Shown here piece after piece: positions 10,605 to 19,508 of a stretch of 64,000 nucleotides of DNA. This stretch comes from Lycium barbarum (Eukaryota > Streptophyta > Magnoliopsida > Solanales > Solanaceae): the NCBI RefSeq assembly GCF_019175385.1, contig NC_083345.1, positions 114,128,480-114,192,479 of the forward strand, written 5' to 3'. Position 1 is the first letter of the stretch, and every line of letters starts with the position of its first letter. A model generated the notes under the pieces. That model searched no databases and was not told the DNA's origin. It saw nothing but the letters and a program-made list of their open reading frames with translations. Both the position numbers and the translations under genes were made by a program.

Positions 10605-13600
10605 CTAGGTAGAGTTACCGCCATGATGACTTGTCCTCGGCCTTAACCCCATTCCCATTGATGATCTACTAACTCCCTCTCTAGATAAGCCTTTTGTAAG
10701 CGGATCCGCTACGTTATCTCTTGACTTTACATAGTCAATCGTGATAACGCCACTAGAGAGGAGTTGTCTAACGGTATTGTGTCTTCGTCGTATGTGACGA
10801 GATTTTCCGTTATACATTACGCTCCCTGCCCTTCCTATTGCTACTTGACTGTCACAATGTATACATATAGGAGCCAAAGGTTTGGGCCAGAATGGAATAT
10901 CTTCTAAGAAATTCCGGAGCCATTCAGCTTCTTCACCGGCCTTGTCTAAAGCTATGAATTCAGATTCCATAGTGGAACGGGCGATGCAAGTCTGTTTGGA
11001 TGATTTCCAAGACACTGCTCCACTCCCAATTGTGAAAACATACCCACTCGTGGATTTAACTTCAGACGATCCAGTGATCCAATTTGCATCACTATATCCC
11101 TCAATCACTTCGGGATATTTATTATAATGCAAAGCATAGTCTTGAGTATGTTTCAGATACCCCAAAACTCGTTTCATTGCCATCCAATGTGTGTAATTGG
11201 GATTACTTGTAAACCGACTCAGTTTGCTAATGGCACATGCTATATCTGGTCGTGTACAATTCATGATATACATCAGACTTCCCAACACTCTCGCATAGTC
11301 CCCTTGTGATTTACTTTCACCTTCATTCTTTCGAAGTGCGTAACTCACATCAATTGGAGTTCTGGCAATCTTGAAATCCAAGTACTTGAACTTGTCAAGT
11401 ACTTTCTCTATGTAGTGAGACTGTGATAATGCTATACCTTGTGGAGTTCTATGAATTCTGACTCCTAAGATTACATCAGCAACTCCTAAGTCTTTCATAT
11501 CAAATTTGCTAGCCAGCATGCGCTTTGTAGCATTTATATCTGCCATTTCTTTGCTCATTATCAGCATGTCATCAACATACAAACAAACAATGACTTCGTG
11601 ACCTGGAGTGTTTTTAATGTAAACACATTTATCACACTTATTGATTTTAAAGCCATTTGCCAACATGGTTTGGTCAAATTTAGCATGCCATTGTTTGGGT
11701 GCTTGTTTAAGTCCATAAAGCGACTTTACAAGTTTGCACACTTTCTTTTCTTTACCAGGAACCACAAAACCCTCGGGTTGTTCCATGTAAATTTCTTCCT
11801 CCAAATCACCATTTAAGAAAGCTGTTTTAACATCCATTTGGTGAATTTCAAGACCATACACGGCTGCCAGAGCCACTAACACCCGAATGGACGTTATTCT
11901 TGTTACAGGCGAGTATGTGTCAAAATAATCAAGGCCTTCTTTTTGTCTATAACCTTTGACTACAAGTCTTGCCTTATATTTGTCAATAGTGCCATCAGCT
12001 TTCATTTTCCTTTTAAAAATCCATTTAGAACCTAAAGGCTTGTTTCCAGGAGGAAGATCAACCACTTCCCATGTGTGGTTATCTAAGATTGATTGAATCT
12101 CACTATTGACTGCCTCTTTCCAAAATGCTGAATCAGAAGAAGACATCGCTGCTTTAAATGTTTGAGGCTCATTTTCAAGCAAGAATGTCACAAAATCTGG
12201 TCCAAAGGAAGTAGATGTCCTTTGACGTTTGCTACGCCTTGGATCCTTTTCACTTGGTGTACTTTCCTTTGGTTCTTCCCGCGGTCGTTTAGATCTTTCA
12301 CTTGACGACTCACATTCAATTTTATACGGATAAATATTTTCAAAGAATTCAGCATTATCTGATTCAATTACCGTATTAACATGAATTTCGGGATTGTCGG
12401 ATTTGTGAACCAAAAACCGACAAGCTTTGCTGTTTGTAGCATATCCAATAAAAACACAATCCACAGTTTTTGGTCCGATTTTTACCCTTTTAGGTAAAGG
12501 AACTTGTACTTTTGCTAAACACCCCCACACTTTGAAATATTTCAAGTTGGGTTTTCTTCCTTTCCATAGTTCATATGGAATGGATTGTGTTTTGCTGTGG
12601 GGCACTCTGTTGAGTATTCGGTTAGCTGTAAGGATAGCTTCCCCCCACAAGCTCAGCGGTAAACCGGAACTTATTAGTAAAGCATTCATCATTTCTTTCA
12701 ATGTCCGATTTTTCCTTTCCGCAACTCCATTGGATTGTGGTGTGTAGGGGGCAGTGGTTTGATGAATAATTCCATATTCTAAACATATCTCTGCAAAAGG
12801 AGATTCGTATTCTCCACCCCTATCACTTCTAATCATTTTTATCTTTTTATTTAGTTGATTTTCGACTTCATTCTTATATTGCTTAAATGCTTCTATTGCT
12901 TCATCCTTACTGTTTAGCAAGTAAACATAACAATATCGAGTGCAATCGTCAATAAAAGTTATGAAATACTTTTTCCCACCGCGAGATGGTATTGACTTCA
13001 TATCACAAATGTCAGTGTGTATTAAGTCTAAAGGATTTGAATTCTTTTGAACGGACTTATACGAATGCTTAACAAACTTTGATTCAACACATATTTGACA
13101 TTTAGATATATTACACTCAAATTTAGGCAATATTTCAAGATTAATCATTTTCCGCAAGGTTTTGTAATTGACATGTCCTAAACGAACATGCCATAAATTA
13201 TTTGACTCCAATAAGTAAGAAGAAGCAGATTTTCTATTAATACTGGCAACAACCATTACATTAAGTTTGAAAAGGCCCTCGGTGAGGTAGCCCTTTCCTA
13301 CAAACATATCATTCTTACTAAGTACAAATTTATCACTAACCAGCACGCACTTAAACCCATTTTTCACGAGTAGTGCGGCTGAAACTAGGTTCTTCCTAAT
13401 TGATGGAACATGCATGACGTTGTTGAGAGTCAGCACTTTGTCGGATGTCATCTTCAACAGAACCTTTCCATATCCTTCAACTTTGGCTGTTGCAGTATTT
13501 CCCATGTATAGCTCCTCGTCAGGTCCAGCGGGAGTGTAAGTTGTAAATGCTTCCTTAACGGCACATACATGTCGAGTGGCGCCAGAATCAAGCCACCACT

Positions 13601-14558
13601 CCTTTGGGTTGCCAACCAGGTTGCACTCGGACAGCATTGCACATAGGTCATCAACATCTTCCACCATGTTTGCCTGACCCTTGTTTTTCTCTTTGTCCTT
13701 CTTGGGGGCACGACAGTCGGGAGCTTTATGGCCTGCTTTACCATAATTGTAACAATTGCCCTTGAACTTTTTCTTGTTAGGATACTTCTCCTTTCCAGAA
13801 CGCCTCTTCCTTTTATTGTTCTTTTTCGGAGCAGCATCTTCAACGACACTTGCCCCTTCAATTGGTGAACTCTTACGGTACCTCTTATCAGCGGTTTTGT
13901 TATCTTCCTCGATCTTGAGACGAATCACAAGATCCTCCAATTTCATTTCCTTTCTCTTGTGCTTAAGATAATTCTTGAAATCTTTCCATGAGGGTGGCAA
14001 CTTCTCAATCATTGCAGCCACTTGGAATGCTTCATTCACTACCATACCTTCAGCAATAAGGTCATGGAAGATAAGTTGAAGCTCTTGAACTTGGGTTCCA
14101 ACAGTTTTTCCATCCACCATTTTGTAGTCTAGGAATTTGGCAACCACAAACTTCTTCAAGCAAGCATCTTCAGTTTTGTACTTCTTTTCCAGTGCACTCC
14201 ATAATTCTTTGGAGGTTTCTACTGCACTGTAGACGTTGTACAAATCATCTTCTAAGGCACTCAAAATGTAGCCTTTGCACAAAAAATCAGCCTGTTTCCA
14301 AGCCTCAGTAACCATGAACTTCTGATTGTCAGGCATGTCGGCGGCAGGCACGGGAGGGTCCTCACTGGTGAACTTTTGCATACCAAGGGTGGTAAGCCAA
14401 AAGAACATTCTCTGCTGCCATCCTTTAAAGTTGGCACCGGTGAACTTCGCAGGTTTCTCAGCCGGTGGCACAGCGGCACGGGTTGTAGGCGTGACCGCTG
14501 GTGCAATGTTCACAGAAGGAGTTCCAGTCGCAGAGGGAGTTTCAGTCTCAATTGCCAT
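10605..14558 (-). CDS. Copia Gag-Pol polyprotein, 1317 aa, uninterrupted
   Basis: It encodes the structural and enzymatic proteins for element transposition through an RNA intermediate. Order, in approximate residues: UBN2/gag domain 35-230 (FTGANFKGWQQRM); zinc knuckle near 268; protease with WWLDSGATRH near 322; GAG-pre-integrase WHVRLGH near 460; integrase core with HTDICD near 515 and DRGGEYESP near 580; reverse transcriptase from WEVVDLPPGNKPLGSKW to YVDDM near 995; RNase H with YSDANW near 1170 and DPLTKGL at the end. Integrase-before-RT order defines the copia class. The zinc knuckle reads CYNYGKAGHKAPDC, so the second cysteine of the CCHC pattern is tyrosine, which probably impairs zinc binding. 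All small overlapping frames on either strand are shadows. I left the copia lineage unassigned. Confidence 0.95.
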   Translation of the reverse strand: MAIETETPSATGTPSVNIAPAVTPTTRAAVPPAEKPAKFTGANFKGWQQRMFFWLTTLGMQKFTSEDPPVPAADMPDNQKFMVTEAWKQADFLCKGYILSALEDDLYNVYSAVETSKELWSALEKKYKTEDACLKKFVVAKFLDYKMVDGKTVGTQVQELQLIFHDLIAEGMVVNEAFQVAAMIEKLPPSWKDFKNYLKHKRKEMKLEDLVIRLKIEEDNKTADKRYRKSSPIEGASVVEDAAPKKNNKRKRRSGKEKYPNKKKFKGNCYNYGKAGHKAPDCRAPKKDKEKNKGQANMVEDVDDLCAMLSECNLVGNPKEWWLDSGATRHVCAVKEAFTTYTPAGPDEELYMGNTATAKVEGYGKVLLKMTSDKVLTLNNVMHVPSIRKNLVSAALLVKNGFKCVLVSDKFVLSKNDMFVGKGYLTEGLFKLNVMVVASINRKSASSYLLESNNLWHVRLGHVNYKTLRKMINLEILPKFECNISKCQICVESKFVKHSYKSVQKNSNPLDLIHTDICDMKSIPSRGGKKYFITFIDDCTRYCYVYLLNSKDEAIEAFKQYKNEVENQLNKKIKMIRSDRGGEYESPFAEICLEYGIIHQTTAPYTPQSNGVAERKNRTLKEMMNALLISSGLPLSLWGEAILTANRILNRVPHSKTQSIPYELWKGRKPNLKYFKVWGCLAKVQVPLPKRVKIGPKTVDCVFIGYATNSKACRFLVHKSDNPEIHVNTVIESDNAEFFENIYPYKIECESSSERSKRPREEPKESTPSEKDPRRSKRQRTSTSFGPDFVTFLLENEPQTFKAAMSSSDSAFWKEAVNSEIQSILDNHTWEVVDLPPGNKPLGSKWIFKRKMKADGTIDKYKARLVVKGYRQKEGLDYFDTYSPVTRITSIRVLVALAAVYGLEIHQMDVKTAFLNGDLEEEIYMEQPEGFVVPGKEKKVCKLVKSLYGLKQAPKQWHAKFDQTMLANGFKINKCDKCVYIKNTPGHEVIVCLYVDDMLIMSKEMADINATKRMLASKFDMKDLGVADVILGVRIHRTPQGIALSQSHYIEKVLDKFKYLDFKIARTPIDVSYALRKNEGESKSQGDYARVLGSLMYIMNCTRPDIACAISKLSRFTSNPNYTHWMAMKRVLGYLKHTQDYALHYNKYPEVIEGYSDANWITGSSEVKSTSGYVFTIGSGAVSWKSSKQTCIARSTMESEFIALDKAGEEAEWLRNFLEDIPFWPKPLAPICIHCDSQVAIGRAGSVMYNGKSRHIRRRHNTVRQLLSSGVITIDYVKSRDNVADPLTKGLSREGVSRSSMGMGLRPRTSHHGGNST

Positions 14559-14811
14559 TCTTTCTTTGTCACTGTCAAATCGACAAACTGTTTTAGTTAA
14601 TAAAACTAGAATAGCAATTAAATCACAAACTTAAACGATGAAGATTTTATTTCTTCAAATCGCAGTATACTTATGAACTTTGGTATTCCAACGAAGTTTT
14701 TATATCTTCAAGTCAGAATACTAATATTCATATGGAGTAGAAAACTACAGAAGTTTTAATCTCCTTAAACAGAATACAGATTATAATATTATATACTAAT
14801 TTCCTTAAGAT

Positions 14812-15695
14812 TGTTGTTTAAAAATAATCTGTATAAGTCTAAATAAAGTTTCTGAATCTATAAAACACTTAGTAAAAGCAGATTACACAATCTGTAAAAA
14901 CTAAAAAACCAGTAAATTATAGAAAATGGACAAATGAACAGAAACAGTGTTAGAAAAAAAAAATATATTCAGAACATAATCGAGCCTACTTAGTTCAAAG
15001 TGTGTCCTTAAGAAAATTATTACCCTCACAGTACTCGAGGTTGATGGAATATCCCCTCCCAGGATAGAACGATTATCTTACCAAAATAGTAGTACTCCAA
15101 ATTATGGTAGCGGCGAACCACTCAATGGCAGTATATCACACAGAAAAGAAAACTTGTAAGAAGAGTAGAAGAATAGAGGATTTCAGAAAAATTCGTAAGT
15201 AATAATCTGAATATTAACTGGAATTTATAGCCATTAACGCACTGGTTGGTTGGGAAAAGGTTTGCACCTTTTCAAAAAGGTTTGCAACCTTTCAGAAAAT
15301 GTACGTTTTAAAAAAAATGGAGGGAAATTTAAATTAATCCGGGGAGAAACGGGTCGCGGGTCAGACACGCGGATCCGGGTCACTAACGGGTCAGAATCTG
15401 GAAATAATTAATTAATCAGATCATTTGACCAAATCCAAATCCAAAGCCGAAGCCGAGCCGAGCGAGCGACGACGACGGCGTGTGGGGTCCTTTCCCCCTC
15501 AACCCTTTTAGCAACTAGAGAAGGTGTAATGTAATATGTACACCTCTCTTTTTCTCTCTTTTTCTTATGTGGGACAGATGCTTTAACCAAAGCACAAGGA
15601 ACCTTTTACATTTCTCAAAGCAAAAAGGGACCTTTTATATTCCCTTCACTTTTCATCCCATCATTTCGCATTCACCAATATCAAAAAACCCAACA
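14812..15695 (-). repeat. 5' LTR of the copia element (884 bp)
   Basis: It begins TGTTGTTTAAAAATAATC when read on the plus strand and ends AAAACCCAACA, followed by the GCTAT target duplication. It is paired with 9125-10024. Confidence 0.92.
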
Positions 15696-15726
15696 GCTAT
15701 AACTGTAGACATTGAAGCAATTGTCT

Positions 15727-15761
15727 TATTTATTTATTTATTTATTTATTTATTATTTATG
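15727..15761. repeat. (TTTA)n microsatellite
   Basis: About eight TTTA tetramers, directly downstream of the copia target duplication. Confidence 0.9.
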
Positions 15762-15795
15762 TAGATTGGTTCTCATCAATTTAGGGCGAGCAATT

Positions 15796-15843
15796 ATGAT
15801 TCCATTTATATTGAGAGTGAAGTTTTGTGCAGTCGACGATAAG
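15796..15843 (+). other. Possible orphan first exon (16 codons, then splice-donor-like site)
   Basis: An ATG opens MIPFILRVKFCAVDDK and is followed directly by a consensus-like donor, AAG|GTAAGT. Pyrimidine-rich leader-like sequence lies upstream, on the other side of the copia insertion (8880-9110). This could be a captured gene start carried in the CACTA-like element. I do not recognise the family and found no second exon, so the call is weak. Confidence 0.15.
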
Positions 15844-16113
15844 GTAAGTTGGCTTTTGCTTTTTGGATGTTGGGCACAAAGTTGATTCTTTTGGTTATAC
15901 ATACCACTAACAGAAGCTAAGTTAGTCTATGGTTGTGTCGCATAAATATTTATGTTTCAGAAATTGTTCAACAATCATAATATAGTTAAAATCAAATGCT
16001 TATTATTATTGTAAATGTTAATATCGGTTCGATAGGTTTTCCTGTTATGGATCTATAATTCTTCCATGAAGGATAACGAAGTGTTGCATATATGCTTGTT
16101 CCTTGATTATAGC

Positions 16114-17006
16114 TACGTCTGTGCACGAATCGGTTCGGTTCGGTTTTGGCCATCATCGAGTTGAAATTTTGAATTTCGACTTTCTAAAATTCTCAACCAA
16201 ACTCGATCCATTCTAGGTTCAATTCGATTTGTTTTTTATTATTTCGGTTCGGTTACACAAATCGATTTGTTCGGTTTGTTTGAAATTTAAACAAGCAACT
16301 ATTTTCATTTCAGTTTTGAGTAAACATAACAAAAAATAATGAGATCATAAATTTGCAACCTTATAACCAAGAAAAAATCATAAACTTGCAAGCATAATAG
16401 CATATAAATATCAAAAGAAGACCTTGACAACTTGTGCAAGCATACAAGTCCGCCAACACCACATTACATATACCAAATTAATGATCCAGCATCTTGCAAG
16501 CAGACAAGCATAATAACTTAGTTTGCATCCTCAAAAAAAAAAAACTCTAATTTGTACAGGCTAAGATCAAAGAACAAACAAAGCCATGGGTGAAGGCAAT
16601 GGCCAAAAGGCAAAGATGGCTTGTGAGAAGAACGCTGAAAAGATGAAAGACAAAAGGGAAGTCAGCTTGAGGCCAATAAGAAGGCCATGAATATCCAGTG
16701 CAAGGTGTGCATGCAGACATTCATTTGCACCACTTCTGTAGTTAAATGTATATTACTTCACTATTAAGTATGAAGTGTATATATAGTTAGAGTATTAGTC
16801 AAATTAGTCATTAGTGGCATATAAATTCGGTTTGTTCGGGTCGGTTCGGTTGATAATTGAAGCCAACCGTATCCGAACCGTTAAACCGTAATATTTTACA
16901 ATTGCATTTGTAAATCGAAATCGAATTGTATTATCCAAATTGAATTATCCGAATTGTTTCGAATCGGTTCGGAAATTCGAGTTGAACCGATTTGTGCACA
17001 GGCCTA
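16114..17006. mobile_element. hAT-like non-autonomous element, 893 bp, with captured host gene fragment
   Basis: The termini are inverted: TACGTCTGTGCACGAATCGG on the left and, reversed, TAGGCCTGTGCACAAATCGG on the right. An exact 8-bp duplication, ATTATAGC, flanks it (16106-16113 and 17007-17014), as expected for hAT elements. Subterminal CGGTTCGGTT repeats occupy both ends. No transposase is present, so movement would need a partner in trans. The middle holds a piece of a cellular gene, listed separately. Confidence 0.85.
16586..16749 (+). pseudogene. Captured fragment of an At2g23090-like small zinc-finger (4F5/zf-met type) gene
   Basis: From the ATG at 16586 the frame reads MGEGNGQKAKMACEKNAEK. 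After a shift of one frame near 16655 it continues as GSQLEANKKAMNIQCKVCMQ and TFICTTSVVK. This is the pattern of the small conserved plant family typified by Arabidopsis At2g23090: a Lys/Ala-rich SERF/4F5-like N-terminus followed by a C2H2 finger beginning CKVCMQTFICTTS. Only the first cysteine pair of the finger is kept, and the rest is cut off. With the frameshift and missing 3' part it cannot make the normal protein. It lies wholly inside the hAT-like element, which indicates gene capture (transduplication). The family match is from memory and needs a search. Confidence 0.7.
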
Positions 17007-17211
17007 ATTATAGCTTTGCTAAAAAAAACTTTTAGTGCAAAAGATTGAATTGCTTAGAGCTTGCGATCCATTTTAAGATTATTGAGTTTCATTATCTTAC
17101 AAAAATTGGTCATATAAGAATGTTAAGGAGATTTTAGTAAAGATAATGCTTTTCTATAAGATCTATGATCATATGTACCTGTGAAAGTTATATACATGAT
17201 ACAATTATTTT

Positions 17212-17443
17212 GAGTCCGGAGCCTAAAGGGTATAACAATACACGGTATAAACCAAAAAGGGATGGCCAAAAGTTTACATACCAAAACGGGTATAACGTGG
17301 ACTGGTCCACGTTATACCCCAAAAAAAAAATCATCTGTCAGAGCAATCACCGAAAAATTTAAAAAAAAATTAAAATGTATAACGTGGACTGATCCACGTT
17401 ATACAAAATATATTGTATAACGTGGATCAGTCCACGTTATAAC
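17212..17443 (+). repeat. Left terminal inverted repeat of the MULE, with three palindromes
   Basis: It contains three near-perfect palindromes, such as TATAACGTGGAC-TG-GTCCACGTTATA, at about 17290, 17379 and 17413. Each has 11-12 bp arms and an ACGTGGAC core. The first two and the spacer are mirrored in the right repeat. Confidence 0.85.
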
Positions 17444-17816
17444 TTCATTAATTTTTTCCCCGCGTTTTACAAATACTTGGTAAGACGTTGCCTCTATTTA
17501 AATCATATTCGGCTGTGTTTTTAATAAAAAAAATTATTGATTTTTTTAATTTTTAAAACATATAGTTAATTTCAGTGATTAACTCAAATAAATATTTTAA
17601 CACATGCAATAATTAAATATGCGTTATATATGCGAACAGAAATAAAAAATAAAATATAAGTTAAATAAACGTCACACATTAACTGAGTAGTAAATGTTAA
17701 ATTACATACTAACTATTAAACGGCACAAGACATGTTATATATTCTTGGAAGATTACATAAGGAAACAACAATCGTACAACTTAAGAAAAAACATAAAAAC
17801 TAACAAGCAACAACAA
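17444..17816. other. AT-rich spacer between MULE terminal repeat and transposase
   Basis: No ORF or other structure. It is presumably the 3' untranslated part of the transposase gene. Confidence 0.5.
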
Positions 17817-19508
17817 CTACTGATTTCTGTCGGGGCAGCGATTCTTGTTATGACCTGTTTGCTCGCACGTACTATACTTTCTAGCCATGCGAGCAGGAGT
17901 TATATCCATTTCATTCCTCCTTCTAGTTGTAATTCGCGCTCCTAAAGTTCGCTCGTTTTCAGTGTTTGCAATTAAACTGAAGGGAAAAGGTGGCCAATAT
18001 GCCTCATCACCCAACGGTGAAAAATTTCCACTATACGTTTGCTTGTAAAACCTGCAACTGTAGTACTTGCTAACATAGGTCTTTGGTTGAATTCCGCGGA
18101 TATCACAAAATTTAATTGCATGTGAACATGGCATATGGTAGTTTCTCCACTTCCCACACGAACACTTTTTCCTTTCGGCAGAGACTTTATGGATATTTTT
18201 GCCCTTACCTTCGTGTGCAAATGTCAAAATCTCAAAGACCCCTTCAGTTGCATTGTATTGCTGCATGTCAGTATGCTTTAGGGACCTCTCCAGTATTCAT
18301 CAAACTTCTTTTCAACAGCGCGCGGCTAAAACGTTTTATCCGCAATCAACAAATCAGCAAGGGTGCTTCTCTCAACAAACCGATCAACAAGATTTTTAAA
18401 CGTATAACGGATTATGGCAGTAACGGACAATCCACGAGCTTTCTTCAATAAACCGTTGTAAAACTCGGAGACATTCGTTGTCATAGCCCTCCCCCCCCCC
18501 CCCCACCTATGACCGTTGTCCTTATGCAATGTCCATTTCTCCTCCGGAAGAGTTTTTAACCACAGATGCGCTGGAGGTGACATTGTTTTGATTTGTTCCA
18601 TCCTCATTTTATACTTCTTCTTCTGGTGCTATGTAGCCGCCAACCACATTAGCTTCTCAAGGTCACTGTTGAGGAACTTTTTATTGAAGTTGCTTTTCAA
18701 ATGCCGAACGCAAAACCTATGGTGTGTGGATGGTGGTTGTAACCAATCATGTGTTTGGACACATTGCAAGATGCCCTGATGAAGGTCAAAAATAAGTCCA
18801 ATTCCTTGTCTCTCACGAACAATGTGTCTCCACAACAACACAAGGAACCACGTCCAGGACTCAAAGCTCTCACGTGCAACAATAGCATATGCAAGTGGGA
18901 AAATGTTATTGTTCGCATCAATTCCAACAGCAATTAGCAGTTTCATCTCATACTTACCGTACAGATGAGTACCGTCTATTGAGATGGCAAGCCTGCAACT
19001 TTTAAATCCATCGATGCTTGGTTTATAAGCCCAGAACAGAAACTTGAAGATGTGTTCACCTTGCATTGTAGTTGATTGGTGCTCCCACTCAACAACGGTC
19101 CCCGGATTGAAATATTTTAAGGCAGCCATGTATCGGGGCAATGTCTTGAAAGAGGTTTCAAAATCACCAAATACCATTTCAATAGCTTTCTTACGCCCTT
19201 TTTGTGCTTTTCTATAACTAGGAGTAAACGTATGCAACCCTTTTATTTTTTGCTGAACTGACTTAATACTGATGTATGGATCGACCATAATATATGGTAT
19301 CAACGTAGTAGCAATTAGGTGACTCTTCAAATTGGAATGATCTTTTCTGTAATCATCAGTGAGACAACTGTGGTGGAGAACCGCTTTGCCTGCCTTCCAC
19401 ATACCACTTGAAATTTCTCTAAAACGGATCATCTACTCACATCCCAACATATGATGCTTCCAAATAACCCTCAGACGATGCGAATGCCTGAAAAGGTCCC
19501 TCACTTCT
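17817..19508 (-). pseudogene. mudrA-like MULE transposase, broken into three frames
   Basis: Three consecutive minus-strand frames make one decayed transposase: 18629-19432 (DDE region), 18326-18607 and 17817-18266. Recognisable parts are SYRKAQKGRKKAIE before the catalytic core, the first Asp in SIDGTHLYGKYE, and a second Asp in FDLHQGI (family form SDRHxGI). A likely catalytic Glu lies in MTTNVSEFYN. A SWIM zinc finger (CSCGKWRNYHMPCSH) and a terminal CCHC knuckle (CSTCEQTGHNKNRC) follow. The breaks are at about 18610-18628 and 18270-18325. A poly-G/C tract (18484-18504) lies inside the middle part. The N-terminal end runs into the nested solo LTR at 19509 and reads on beyond it at 22418. 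A stop (VGM then TGA) also interrupts the join. Confidence 0.88.

Larger units (their letters stand above)
9125..15695 (-). mobile_element. Copia (Ty1) LTR retrotransposon, complete, 6571 bp
   Basis: Two direct LTRs (9125-10024 and 14812-15695) both begin TGTTGTTTAAAAATAATC and end AAAACCCAACA. The element is flanked by the 5-bp duplication GCTAT (9120-9124 and 15696-15700). Coding runs on the minus strand, so the right LTR is the 5' LTR. The LTRs differ mainly by indels and few substitutions, and the polyprotein frame is uninterrupted. The insertion is therefore fairly young and possibly still able to encode its proteins. A G-rich polypurine-like tract (CATGTGGGGGAT on the minus strand) abuts the 3' LTR at about 10025-10037. 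I could not see a canonical initiator-Met primer site next to the 5' LTR. Confidence 0.93.

Noticed and set aside
10882..14634. Several plus-strand frames of 60-106 codons opposite the copia polyprotein
   Set aside because: They are reverse-strand shadows of a strongly supported polyprotein and show no domain of their own.
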